Of a DNA stretch of 64,000 nt, positions 1 through 7,615 are shown one piece after another. The position numbers and the translations under genes are program-made. How positions within the stretch are numbered: position 1 is the first letter of the stretch; every line of letters starts with the position of its first letter. Source of the stretch: Nonomuraea solani (lineage in GTDB: Bacteria; Actinomycetota; Actinomycetes; Streptosporangiales; Streptosporangiaceae); assembly GCF_900108335.1 (NCBI RefSeq), contig NZ_FNVT01000002.1, positions 799,620 through 863,619 on the forward strand. The letters run 5' to 3'. The notes below the pieces were generated by a model. It made no database searches. It was not told where the DNA came from and saw only the letters and a list, made by a program, of their open reading frames with translations.

Positions 1-219
1 CACGCCGACGAGGTACGGTCCCCCTGGGACGAGATGCGCCCGGACATCGACGACAACACCGCCGATCTCTGGCACATCGCCCGGCAGTCCGCATTCGCCA
101 TGATGCAGGTTCTCCAGACCGGAAACGACGCACAAATCCGCGAAGCGCGTAAGACTCTGGTAGAGACCCGGCGCAAGCTGTACCAGATCCTGGCCGACGG
201 CGAACCGGGCGAGGAGTAG
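1..219 (+). CDS. C-terminal end of a PadR-type regulator (5' partial)
   Basis: The reading frame is open from base 1, so only the last 72 residues are in the window. The visible part is the amphipathic C-terminal helix region seen in two-domain PadR regulators, ending in an RRKLYQILADG stretch that resembles the ETRRxLYxILAE ending I associate with that family. The DNA-binding wing lies outside the window. The DUF1707 gene starts 4 bases after the stop, so the two are probably co-transcribed; PadR plus a small membrane protein is a common actinobacterial pairing. The family call rests on the C-terminal pattern and the neighbour only. Confidence 0.55.
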   Translation, partial: HADEVRSPWDEMRPDIDDNTADLWHIARQSAFAMMQVLQTGNDAQIREARKTLVETRRKLYQILADGEPGEE

Positions 220-222
220 TCC

Positions 223-747
223 ATGACGGGCGCCGCACCGGAGGTCCGGTTCGGGGGGAGCGAGGAACCAGGGATGGACCGCAACGATCTCCGCATCGGC
301 GACGCCGAGCGCGAGCAGACCATGGAGGCCCTGCGTGAGCACTTCGCGCAGGGCCGCCTGACCCACGAGGAGCTCGACGAGCGCCTCGACCGCACGCTGG
401 CCGCGAAGACGTACCGCGACCTCGGCCGGATCACGGCCGATCTGCCGGGTCAGCGGACGGCGCACCCCGAGGCCGTCCCCGAGTTCGACATGGGCGACTG
501 GCGGGCCGCGATGCACGCCCACCGGCGCCAGATGCAGTCCATGCGCCACGCCCAGCGGGACATGCGCCGGGAATGGCACGGGCGCAGGGGGCACCACGGG
601 CCGCATCCCATCCTGCCGATGCTCTTCGTGTTCATGATGATCGGCCTGTTCGTCGGCGGTTTCGGGATCTTCAAGATCCTGCTCGTGGTGTGGCTGGCCG
701 CCATGGTCTTCAGCCTGGCGCACCGGCGTTTCCACTCCCGTCGCTGA
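223..747 (+). CDS. DUF1707 (SHOCT-like) domain membrane protein
   Basis: An N-terminal DUF1707 domain (about residues 18-75) has the hallmark RIGDAERE start and an LTHEELDERLDRTLAAKT core. A His/Arg-rich stretch (HRRQMQSMRHAQRDMRRE) follows, then one or two hydrophobic segments near residues 128-163, and a basic RRFHSRR tail. It is probably a small membrane-anchored protein; the molecular role of DUF1707 is not established. Two starts are possible: ATG 223 with GAGGAG six bases upstream, or ATG 274 (MDRNDL), which matches the usual family start and has GAGG eight bases upstream. It probably forms an operon with the preceding PadR-type gene. Confidence 0.8.
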   Translation: MTGAAPEVRFGGSEEPGMDRNDLRIGDAEREQTMEALREHFAQGRLTHEELDERLDRTLAAKTYRDLGRITADLPGQRTAHPEAVPEFDMGDWRAAMHAHRRQMQSMRHAQRDMRREWHGRRGHHGPHPILPMLFVFMMIGLFVGGFGIFKILLVVWLAAMVFSLAHRRFHSRR

Positions 748-836
748 TAGGCGCGCCCGATCGTTTTGGGCCTTGACCCGGTCATTGACTCAACTGATGA
801 TCTGGGCGGGTCTTCCGAAGCGAAGGGGAACGCCGC

Positions 837-1517
837 ATGACCGAGCAGGGCACTCCGGTCCGCCTCACGAACCCGTTCGCCGCCGTCGCGGGCGCCGGCG
901 GCGAAGTCATGGACGTGCCGGAGTACCAGGCCGGTTTCGACGGCGACCACGAGCTCTGCACCGAGCCGATGTGGAAGCTGGAGCGCGCCCAGGAGTTCTA
1001 CGAGCCCGACGTGGCGAGCTGGCGGGCGATGATGGACGGCGACTGGGCGGGCTCGCTGGAGCTGGCCGGCCGGATGGCGGGGCCGGTGGCCGACTATTAC
1101 CGCCGCCGGCATCCGGTCACGCGGGTGCGGGTGGTGGAGTTCCCTATCACCGCGTACCTGCAGTGGGAGCTCCACGTGCTGGCCCTGCGCGCCACGGCGG
1201 GCTCGCCCTGCCGGGTGGTGCCCGCCGCGCGGGTGGCGGACTGCGAGCCGGTGCCGGAGCTGGTGATCTTCAATCCGTCCCTCATGTACGAGGTCCTCTA
1301 CGACCGGTACGGCGGGGGCCGGGGCGGCCGGCGGATCACCGACCCCGACGTGGTCGCCCCCTGCCTGCGCGCGGTGCGCGAGCTGTTCGCCGAGGGCGAG
1401 GACGTGCTCGACTTCCACCGCCGCGAGATCGTCCCGCTGCCGCCACCGGTGATCACGGACGAGATGCGGGCCGCGCTGCCCGCCTACGCCCACCGCACCG
1501 AGGAGTTCAGGGTGTGA
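837..1517 (+). CDS. DUF6879 family protein
   Basis: This soluble 226-residue protein has the DUF6879 pattern: a central VTRVRVVEFPITAYLQWEL stretch (residues about 98-116) and the following positions typical of the family. No signal peptide or membrane segment is visible. DUF6879 proteins often sit beside XRE regulators in actinomycetes and have no assigned activity; no such regulator is seen here. Its stop lies 11 bases inside the convergent beta-mannosidase gene, so the two 3' ends overlap with no room for a separate terminator. Confidence 0.65.
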   Translation: MTEQGTPVRLTNPFAAVAGAGGEVMDVPEYQAGFDGDHELCTEPMWKLERAQEFYEPDVASWRAMMDGDWAGSLELAGRMAGPVADYYRRRHPVTRVRVVEFPITAYLQWELHVLALRATAGSPCRVVPAARVADCEPVPELVIFNPSLMYEVLYDRYGGGRGGRRITDPDVVAPCLRAVRELFAEGEDVLDFHRREIVPLPPPVITDEMRAALPAYAHRTEEFRV

Positions 1518-3849
1518 CGTTCTCGTTGACGCAGCGCAGCACGGGGAAGCGGGTCAGCGCGGCGGTGTCCAGCTCCCGCTCCGTGGTGACGTGGAAGACG
1601 GCGCTCTCCCCCGGCAGCAGCGTGACGAGCTGGTCGTCCACGCTCGCGGCCGGGTCGAGCCGGTCGGGGAAGACGGCCAGCTCGCGCAGCAGGGTGACGG
1701 CGGTGACGGTCACCCGGTAGCCGTCCGGTGCCCGTTCGGCCTGCGCGTCGTACTCCGCCGGCGCGAACGCCATGGCGGTGTCCTCGGCGTAGCAGCTCAC
1801 CACCCGGCCGCCGCCGAACCGGGCGGCCAGCAACTCGTGGGCGGGGTCGTCGGGCACGGCCACTGACCGCGGCAGCGCCACCTTGAGCACCGACCTCGGG
1901 GCGGCGTGCACGGAGACGGCCTCCTTGGCCAGCGGCTCGCCGGTGAGGCCGAGCCGGGTCAGCAGCAGCTCGCCTGCCCAGGGCTCAGGGGTGTCGTTGA
2001 CCAGGGCCAGCTCGCCGTCCTGCACGGTGAGCAGCCGGTCGGCGTAGGCGCGGCGCAGCGCGTACCAGAGGGGTTTGCGCCGCCCGTCGCCGTCGATCGC
2101 CGACCAGGACGTGACCGGCCAGCAATCGTTGAGCTGCCAGACGATCGTGCCCATGCAGTACGGCATCAGCGACCGGAACCGCTCGATCCCGAACGCCATC
2201 GCCCGCGCCTGGTTGAGCTGGGTCAGGTAGTGCCACCGGTCGAACGTCTCCGGTTCCGGCAGGTGCTCCCCCAGCCCGCGCAGCAGCTTGGCCTGCCCGT
2301 CGATCGCCTTCTGGTGGGAGGAGTCCGGCGTCAGCGGCTCGTCGGAGGAGGCCCGCCGCAGCGTCGCGTACGCGGGCGGCCCCTGGAAGCCGAACTCGGC
2401 CACGAACCTGGGCCGGTAGGCGGCGTAGCGGCGGTAGTCCTCGCGGTTCCAGACGTCCCAGATGTGGATCGTGCCCCTGGCCGGGTCGTTCGGCGGCCGG
2501 TGCGGCGCGCCCGAGTAGGGGCTGCCCGGCCAGTAGGGACGGCCGGGGTCCAGCTCGGCCACGATCGACGGGAGCAGGTCGTGGTAGAAACCGGCACCCC
2601 AGCTCCGGCCTTCGAGCCGGTCCCGCCAGCCCCAGTCGGCGTGGCCCTCCAGGTTCTCGTTGTTGCCGCACCACAGCACCAGGCTGGGGTGCGGGGTGAG
2701 CCTGGCGACGTTCTGCCTGGCCTCGGCCTCGACCTCGGAGCGGAACGGCTCCTCCTCCGGGTAGGCGGCGCAGGCGAACGGGAAGTCCTGCCACACCAGC
2801 AGGCCGAGCTCGTCGGCCAGGTCGTAGAAGTCCTCGCTCTCGTAGCGGCCGCCGCCCCAGACCCGCAGCAGGTTGACCCCGGCTTCGGTGGCCTGCGCGA
2901 ACCGCCCGGCCAGCCGCTCCCGGGTGATCCGTGAAGGGAAGCAGTCGTCGGGGATCCAGTTGACGCCCCTGACGAAGACGGGCACACCGTTGATCTTCAG
3001 GGCGAACGCCTCGCGGTCCAGTTCGACATCCCTGAACCCGATGCGTCCCGTCCACTCCTGGTCGCCCAGGCGCACGGTCAGGTCGTAGAGAGGCTGGTCA
3101 CCGTGGCCGCGCGGCCACCACAGGCGCGGTTCCGGCACGCGCAGCGCGAGCAGGCCCGTACGCCCGTCGAGGCGCCCTTCCGCGGTGACGCCCGCGATCT
3201 CGGCGGTCACGGCCAGCGGTTCCTCGGTGGTCCGCTCGGCCCGTACGCGCACCTCCACCGTGCCGTCCGCGCGCGCGAGCGGCCGGACCTCCGCCGGCCG
3301 GGCACGACTCCAGCTCTCCAGCCCGATCGGCCGCCAGATCCCGGCCGTCACCACGTTCGGGCCCCAGTCCCAGCCGAAGTTGCAGGCCATCTTGCGGATG
3401 AAGGGATAGGGCTCGTCGTAGGCGCCCGGCCGCTCCCCCAGCGCCGCCCGCCGCTCCTCCGCGTAGGCGTAGGCCGAGCCGAAGCGCACGACCAGCTCGT
3501 TGCCGCCCTCGCGCAGCAGGTGGCGGACCGGGAAGCGGTAGGAGCGGTGCTGGTTGGCGGTGCTCCCGAGGGGCGTCCCGTTGAGGACGAGCGTGGCGAC
3601 CGTGTCGAGCCCGTCGCAGACCAGGTCCGTACGCTCGTGCTCGTCCGGCGACCAGGTGAAGATGGTGCGGTAGGTCCATTCCGTACGGCCGATCCAGGTC
3701 AGCCGGTGCTCGTTGGCGTCCATGTAGGGGTCGTCGATGAGCCCGGCCGCGAGGAGATCGGTGTGCACGCAGCCGGGCACGCTCGCCGGGACACCGGTGA
3801 GGTCATCGGACGACAGGGTCCAGCCGTCGTGCAGCGGACGGTAGGTCAA
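1507..3849 (-). CDS. GH2 beta-mannosidase, cytoplasmic
   Basis: This glycoside hydrolase family 2 enzyme (780 aa) should remove beta-linked mannose from the non-reducing end of imported oligosaccharides. It has the N-terminal sugar-binding fold (PGCVHTDL, WTYRTIF), the beta-mannosidase signature NFGWDWGPN, a candidate acid/base Glu in LWCGNNENLEG and a candidate nucleophile Glu in RFVAEFGFQGP. No signal peptide is present, so it acts inside the cell. A longer frame runs upstream to 3921, but TTG 3849 is preferred: AAGGAG lies just upstream and the start falls 10 bases after the stop of the upstream ATPase gene. It is the last gene of the ABC transporter operon, which implies that the transporter feeds it. 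Confidence 0.9.
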   Translation of the reverse strand: MTYRPLHDGWTLSSDDLTGVPASVPGCVHTDLLAAGLIDDPYMDANEHRLTWIGRTEWTYRTIFTWSPDEHERTDLVCDGLDTVATLVLNGTPLGSTANQHRSYRFPVRHLLREGGNELVVRFGSAYAYAEERRAALGERPGAYDEPYPFIRKMACNFGWDWGPNVVTAGIWRPIGLESWSRARPAEVRPLARADGTVEVRVRAERTTEEPLAVTAEIAGVTAEGRLDGRTGLLALRVPEPRLWWPRGHGDQPLYDLTVRLGDQEWTGRIGFRDVELDREAFALKINGVPVFVRGVNWIPDDCFPSRITRERLAGRFAQATEAGVNLLRVWGGGRYESEDFYDLADELGLLVWQDFPFACAAYPEEEPFRSEVEAEARQNVARLTPHPSLVLWCGNNENLEGHADWGWRDRLEGRSWGAGFYHDLLPSIVAELDPGRPYWPGSPYSGAPHRPPNDPARGTIHIWDVWNREDYRRYAAYRPRFVAEFGFQGPPAYATLRRASSDEPLTPDSSHQKAIDGQAKLLRGLGEHLPEPETFDRWHYLTQLNQARAMAFGIERFRSLMPYCMGTIVWQLNDCWPVTSWSAIDGDGRRKPLWYALRRAYADRLLTVQDGELALVNDTPEPWAGELLLTRLGLTGEPLAKEAVSVHAAPRSVLKVALPRSVAVPDDPAHELLAARFGGGRVVSCYAEDTAMAFAPAEYDAQAERAPDGYRVTVTAVTLLRELAVFPDRLDPAASVDDQLVTLLPGESAVFHVTTERELDTAALTRFPVLRCVNENVTP

Positions 3850-3859
3850 GAAGCTCTCC

Positions 3860-4735
3860 TTAGCAGGTCGCGAGCCGGGCGCAGGCCACGTAATGGCCCG
3901 GTTCGGCCTCCAGCAGGCCACCGGACGCCCCTCGCTCGTGGTAGAGGCAGGCGTCCACGGGCACGGCGTCGTCCCACGCCTCGTGCAGGCGCGGCACGGC
4001 CGACAGCAGCTCGCGCGTGTACGGGTGCAGCGGATCCCCGAACACCTGCCCGGTCGGCCCCATCTCGACCACGCCGCCCCGCCGCAGCACCACGGTGCGC
4101 TCGGCCAGGTAGTTGCCGAGGGACAGGTCGTGGGTGATGTACAGCACGCCGAGCCCCCTGGTCTTCAGCTCGGCGAGCAGGTTGAGCACGTCGATACGGG
4201 TGGAGGCGTCCAGCATGCTGGTGATCTCGTCGGCGACCAGCAGCTTGATATCGAGCAGCAGCGCGCGGGCGATGAGCAGCCGCTGCAACTGGCCGCCGCT
4301 GAGCTGGTGGGGATATTTGCCGAGCACCTGGCCGGGGTTGAGCCGCACGTCGCGCAGGGCCGTGGCGACCCGCTCCGACCACTCGGGCGCGGGCACGGCC
4401 GGGTAGTACGCCTCCTTGATCATGGCGAACACCCGGTCGGCCTTGAACACCGGGTTGAAGGAGCTGAACGGGTCCTGGAAGATGCCCTGGATGCGCCGGT
4501 AGTACTCTTTGCCGGGCCGCACCGGCGCCCCTTCGAAGGTGATCGAGCCGCTGGTGACCGGGTTGAGGCCGAGGATCATCCGGCCGATCGTGCTCTTGCC
4601 GCTGCCGCTCTCGCCGATCAGGGAGACGACCTCGCCCGGCACGACCTCGAAGCTCACGTCCTTGACGGCGGTGACGCTCTTGCCGCCGAAGGCGCCGATC
4701 CGGAATTCCTTGGTGACGTCGTGAAGTCGGAGCAT
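3860..4735 (-). CDS. Oligopeptide/oligosaccharide ABC transporter ATP-binding protein (DppF/OppF type)
   Basis: ATP-hydrolysing subunit, about 291 aa. Walker A is GESGSGKST (about residues 38-46), the signature LSGGQLQR, and Walker B LLVADEITSMLDAST with a downstream switch His in ITHDL. The C-terminal part (HPYTRELLSAVPRLHE, then CLYH...GHYVACA) is the Opp/Dpp-specific extension. Start ATG 4735 shares one base with the stop of the upstream ATPase gene (TGATG), so translation is coupled. Together with the second ATPase it should power the two permeases at 5673-7549. The substrate is inferred from the downstream beta-mannosidase, not from this protein. Confidence 0.9.
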   Translation of the reverse strand: MLRLHDVTKEFRIGAFGGKSVTAVKDVSFEVVPGEVVSLIGESGSGKSTIGRMILGLNPVTSGSITFEGAPVRPGKEYYRRIQGIFQDPFSSFNPVFKADRVFAMIKEAYYPAVPAPEWSERVATALRDVRLNPGQVLGKYPHQLSGGQLQRLLIARALLLDIKLLVADEITSMLDASTRIDVLNLLAELKTRGLGVLYITHDLSLGNYLAERTVVLRRGGVVEMGPTGQVFGDPLHPYTRELLSAVPRLHEAWDDAVPVDACLYHERGASGGLLEAEPGHYVACARLATC

Positions 4736-5676
4736 CAGGCCTTCCAGCAGGCTACGTGGTGGTCGGGGGCGAGCTCGGCCACCGGCGGATCTTCGGCGCA
4801 CTCCTCGCCCGCGATCGGGCAGCGGTCGCGGAAGCGGCAGCCGGTGGGCGGGTCCAGCAGCGACGGCGGGCTGCCGGCGATGCCTTCGAGCCTGCGGTCG
4901 GCGTAGCGGACGCCGACCTCGGGCAGGGACTCCAGCAGCAGCCGCGTGTACGGGTGCCGCGGCGCCTTGACGATCACGTCGGCGGGGGCCTTCTCGGCGA
5001 GCCGGCCCGCGTACATGACCATGATCGTGTCGGCGATGTGGTGGGTGAGCGCGATGTCGTGGGTGACGAAGATCATGCTCTTGACGTAGCCGCTCTCGCG
5101 GAAGGCGAGCAGCGCGCGGGCGACGGCCTTCTGGGTGGAGACGTCGAGCGCGGAGGTGACCTCGTCGGCGATCAGCAGGGACGGGTCGAGCAGCGTGGAG
5201 ATGACCATCACCATGCGCTGTTTCATGCCGCCCGACAGCTCGATCGGGTAGCGGTCGAGCACCTCGCGGGGCAGGCCGACCTGGTCCATGCGGCGTTCGA
5301 GCTCGGCGGCGTCCAGGGTGGCGCCCCTCGACCTGAGCAGTTCGCCGACCATCTTGCGGATCTTGCGGGTGGGGTTGAGCGCGCTCATGGCGTACTGCGG
5401 GATGAGGGAGACCTCGCGGAAGCGGAAGTCGTTCATCCGGCGGTCGTCGCCGATGGGCAGCTCCTTGCCGTCGAGCACGACCGTGCCGCCCACGTGGCGC
5501 ATGCGGCCGTCCATGCGGATGAGGGCCTTGCCGAGCGTGCTCTTGCCGCAGCCCGACTCACCGACCAGGCCCAGGATCTCCCCGTCGCCCATCGCGAAGG
5601 ACATGCCGTCTAGGGCACGGACGTCGCCCTTGAGTGTCCTGTAGTGCACGCGGAGGTCGCTGACCTGCAGACTCAT
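4735..5676 (-). CDS. Oligopeptide/oligosaccharide ABC transporter ATP-binding protein (DppD/OppD type)
   Basis: ATPase subunit of 313 aa with Walker A GESGCGKST, signature LSGGMKQR, Walker B LLIADEVTSALDVST and switch His in VTHDIAL. The C-terminal Opp/Dpp domain contains HPYTRLLLESLP and the cysteine-rich GCRFRDRCPIAGEEC segment that in some family members binds an iron-sulfur cluster. ATG 5676 overlaps the stop of the upstream permease by four bases (ATGA). The DppD/DppF pair is always heterodimeric in this class, and both members are present here. Confidence 0.9.
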   Translation of the reverse strand: MSLQVSDLRVHYRTLKGDVRALDGMSFAMGDGEILGLVGESGCGKSTLGKALIRMDGRMRHVGGTVVLDGKELPIGDDRRMNDFRFREVSLIPQYAMSALNPTRKIRKMVGELLRSRGATLDAAELERRMDQVGLPREVLDRYPIELSGGMKQRMVMVISTLLDPSLLIADEVTSALDVSTQKAVARALLAFRESGYVKSMIFVTHDIALTHHIADTIMVMYAGRLAEKAPADVIVKAPRHPYTRLLLESLPEVGVRYADRRLEGIAGSPPSLLDPPTGCRFRDRCPIAGEECAEDPPVAELAPDHHVACWKA

Positions 5677-6557
5677 GTCTCCCTCAGTTTCGGGTTGAAG
5701 ACCTCGTCGAGCCCGACGTTGGCGACGTACAGGGCGCCCACGATGGCGGTGATGGCCGCTCCCGGCGGCACGAACCACCACCAGAGGCCGAGCTGGAGCG
5801 CGCTCCACTGGTTGGCGTTCTGCAGCATCAGCCCTAGAGAGACCCCTTCCGTGGGGCCGAGGCCGATGAAGTCCAGCGAGGAGGCGATCAGGATCGAGCC
5901 GCCGAACAGCAGGATGAACGTCATGAACAGGTAGGAGCTCATGTTCGGCGCGATCTCCCTGGAGATGATCCGCCAGGTGCCCGAGCCGCTCATCCTGGCC
6001 AGGTCCACGAACTCGCGGGTGCGCAGCGAGAACGTCTGCGCCCTGATCGCCCGCGCCGCCCACGGCCACTGCGTCAGGCCGATGAACAGGCCCTGCACGG
6101 CGACGCTCCTGATGCCCAGGTAGGCGTTGATGATCAGCAGCACGGCCAGGGTGGGGATGACGAGGATGACGTTGGTCAGCATGTTGAGGACCTCGTCCAC
6201 GATGCCGCCGCGGTAGCCGGCCACGAAGCCGACGAGCATGCCGATGACCGCCGCGATGCCGCCGCCGATCACGCCGACGGCGAAGGTGGCGCGCAGGCCG
6301 TACACGAACTGCAGGAAGACGTCCTGGCCGAACGTGGTGGTGCCGAACCAGTGCTCGCCCGAGGGCGGCGTCATGGGGCGGGGGCCGTATTCGAGGGGCG
6401 CGCCGCCGATCAGCACGGGACCGGCCAGGCCGAGCACGAGCAGCGCGAGCACGATGGCGAACCCGGTCATCAGCTTGCCGTTGCGCACCGCGAAGTAGAG
6501 CGCCTCACGGCGCACCCCGGTCCGCTCGCGCGGCGCGACGTCCTGTAGAGCGGTCAT
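5673..6557 (-). CDS. ABC transporter permease (DppC/OppC type)
   Basis: Inner-membrane permease of 294 aa. It has an N-terminal cytoplasmic arm, a first membrane span (LMTGFAIVLALLVLGLAGPV), the periplasmic HWFGTTTFGQDVF stretch typical of DppC (usually HxxGTDxxGRDV), and a five-span BPD_transp_1 domain with the EAA loop around FVDLARMSGSGTWRIISREI. ATG 6557 overlaps the upstream permease stop by four bases. The DppC motif has TTFGQ where TDELGR is typical, which may mark a divergent, non-peptide subfamily. Confidence 0.9.
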   Translation of the reverse strand: MTALQDVAPRERTGVRREALYFAVRNGKLMTGFAIVLALLVLGLAGPVLIGGAPLEYGPRPMTPPSGEHWFGTTTFGQDVFLQFVYGLRATFAVGVIGGGIAAVIGMLVGFVAGYRGGIVDEVLNMLTNVILVIPTLAVLLIINAYLGIRSVAVQGLFIGLTQWPWAARAIRAQTFSLRTREFVDLARMSGSGTWRIISREIAPNMSSYLFMTFILLFGGSILIASSLDFIGLGPTEGVSLGLMLQNANQWSALQLGLWWWFVPPGAAITAIVGALYVANVGLDEVFNPKLRET

Positions 6558-7549
6558 GCCTGGGCACCCGCCATTCCCGCCCTGGTACGCGGATCGACCA
6601 CGACGTAGACGATGTCGATGATGAAGTTGGCGATCAGCACGCCCAGCACGATGAACAGGAACGTGCCCTGGAGCAGGAAGAAGTCCTTGTTCTGGATGGC
6701 CTTGAGAATCAGGCTGCCGAGGCCGGGATAGGCGAAGACGATCTCGGTGACCAGGGCGCCCGCGACCAGCACGCCCAGTTGCAGGGCCAGGCCGGTGATC
6801 TGGGGCAGGACGGCGTTGCGGAAGGCGTAGCGGCGGATGAGCCGGGCGGGCGCGCCGAGCGCCGACAGGTAGTTGGAGTAGTCGGACTCCAGCTCGTAGA
6901 TGATCATGTTGCGCATGCCGATGGCCCAGCCGCCCAGCGCCACCAGGAACAGTGACAGGAACGGCAGGGTCCAGTGGTGCAGCAGGTCGAGCAGGAACGT
7001 CCACGACCAGTTGGGCCGCATCGAGAAGCTGTAGCCGCCGGCCACCGGAAACAGGCCCGCGAGCACGCCCAGCGACCAGGCCAGGAGCACGGCCAGCCAC
7101 ATGTACGGCATGGCCGTCAGCACGTACCCGATGGGGAGCACGGTGTTGTCGAGGACCTTGCGGCGGGCCGCGTACGCGCCGAACCGGTTGCCCACCACCC
7201 AGCTCAGCAGCACCGACGGGACGATCAGCGCCAGCGTGTACGGCACCGCCCGGGTGATCACGTCGCTGACCGGCGTCGGGAACAGCCAGATGCTGAGCCC
7301 GAAGTCCCCCTGGAACAGCGCGCCCCAGAAGTTGACGTACTGCTGCCAGAGCGGCTGGTCCAGGCCGAACAGGTTGTTGTAGTAGGCCCGCATGGCCTCG
7401 ACGGCCTGGGCGTTGGTGACGTTGGCCCGGGCGACCATGCTGGCGACCGGATCGCCCGGCATGAAGCGCGGGATCATCCAGTTGACCGTGACCGCGACGA
7501 AGAAGGTAAGCCCGTAGATGAGCAGTTTTCTACCGAAGTAACGACGCAC
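6554..7549 (-). CDS. ABC transporter permease (DppB/OppB type)
   Basis: Membrane permease of 331 aa with the characteristic N-terminal span (LLIYGLTFFVAVTVNWMIPRFMPGDP), a long external loop, and a BPD_transp_1 domain whose coupling segment is SNYLSALGAPARLIRRYAFRNAVLP. The family's C-terminal DPRTR motif is present near the end (VVVDPRTRAGMAG). It is separated from the binding-protein gene by 66 bases that contain a strong hairpin and then begins the tightly overlapped run of four transporter genes. Confidence 0.9.
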   Translation of the reverse strand: MRRYFGRKLLIYGLTFFVAVTVNWMIPRFMPGDPVASMVARANVTNAQAVEAMRAYYNNLFGLDQPLWQQYVNFWGALFQGDFGLSIWLFPTPVSDVITRAVPYTLALIVPSVLLSWVVGNRFGAYAARRKVLDNTVLPIGYVLTAMPYMWLAVLLAWSLGVLAGLFPVAGGYSFSMRPNWSWTFLLDLLHHWTLPFLSLFLVALGGWAIGMRNMIIYELESDYSNYLSALGAPARLIRRYAFRNAVLPQITGLALQLGVLVAGALVTEIVFAYPGLGSLILKAIQNKDFFLLQGTFLFIVLGVLIANFIIDIVYVVVDPRTRAGMAGAQA

Positions 7550-7567
7550 GCGAGTTCTCCGTGAAGG

Positions 7568-7600
7568 CCCTCCGCCCCCCGGGGTTCTGGGGGCGGAGGG
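7568..7600. terminator. Strong hairpin between binding-protein and permease genes
   Basis: Two 12-base arms (7568-7579 and 7589-7600) are perfectly complementary, GC-rich and separated by a 9-base loop. No T-run follows on the minus strand. Its place directly after the solute-binding protein gene, inside an otherwise continuous operon, suggests partial termination or protection of the binding-protein mRNA 3' end, either of which would give more binding protein than permease. Confidence 0.6.
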
Positions 7601-7615
7601 GCGGGGTTCGTCCGG

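Noticed and set aside
3850..3921. N-terminal extension of the beta-mannosidase to 3921
   Set aside because: It would read backward into the end of the ATPase gene and has no ribosome site; TTG 3849 with AAGGAG matches the family start.
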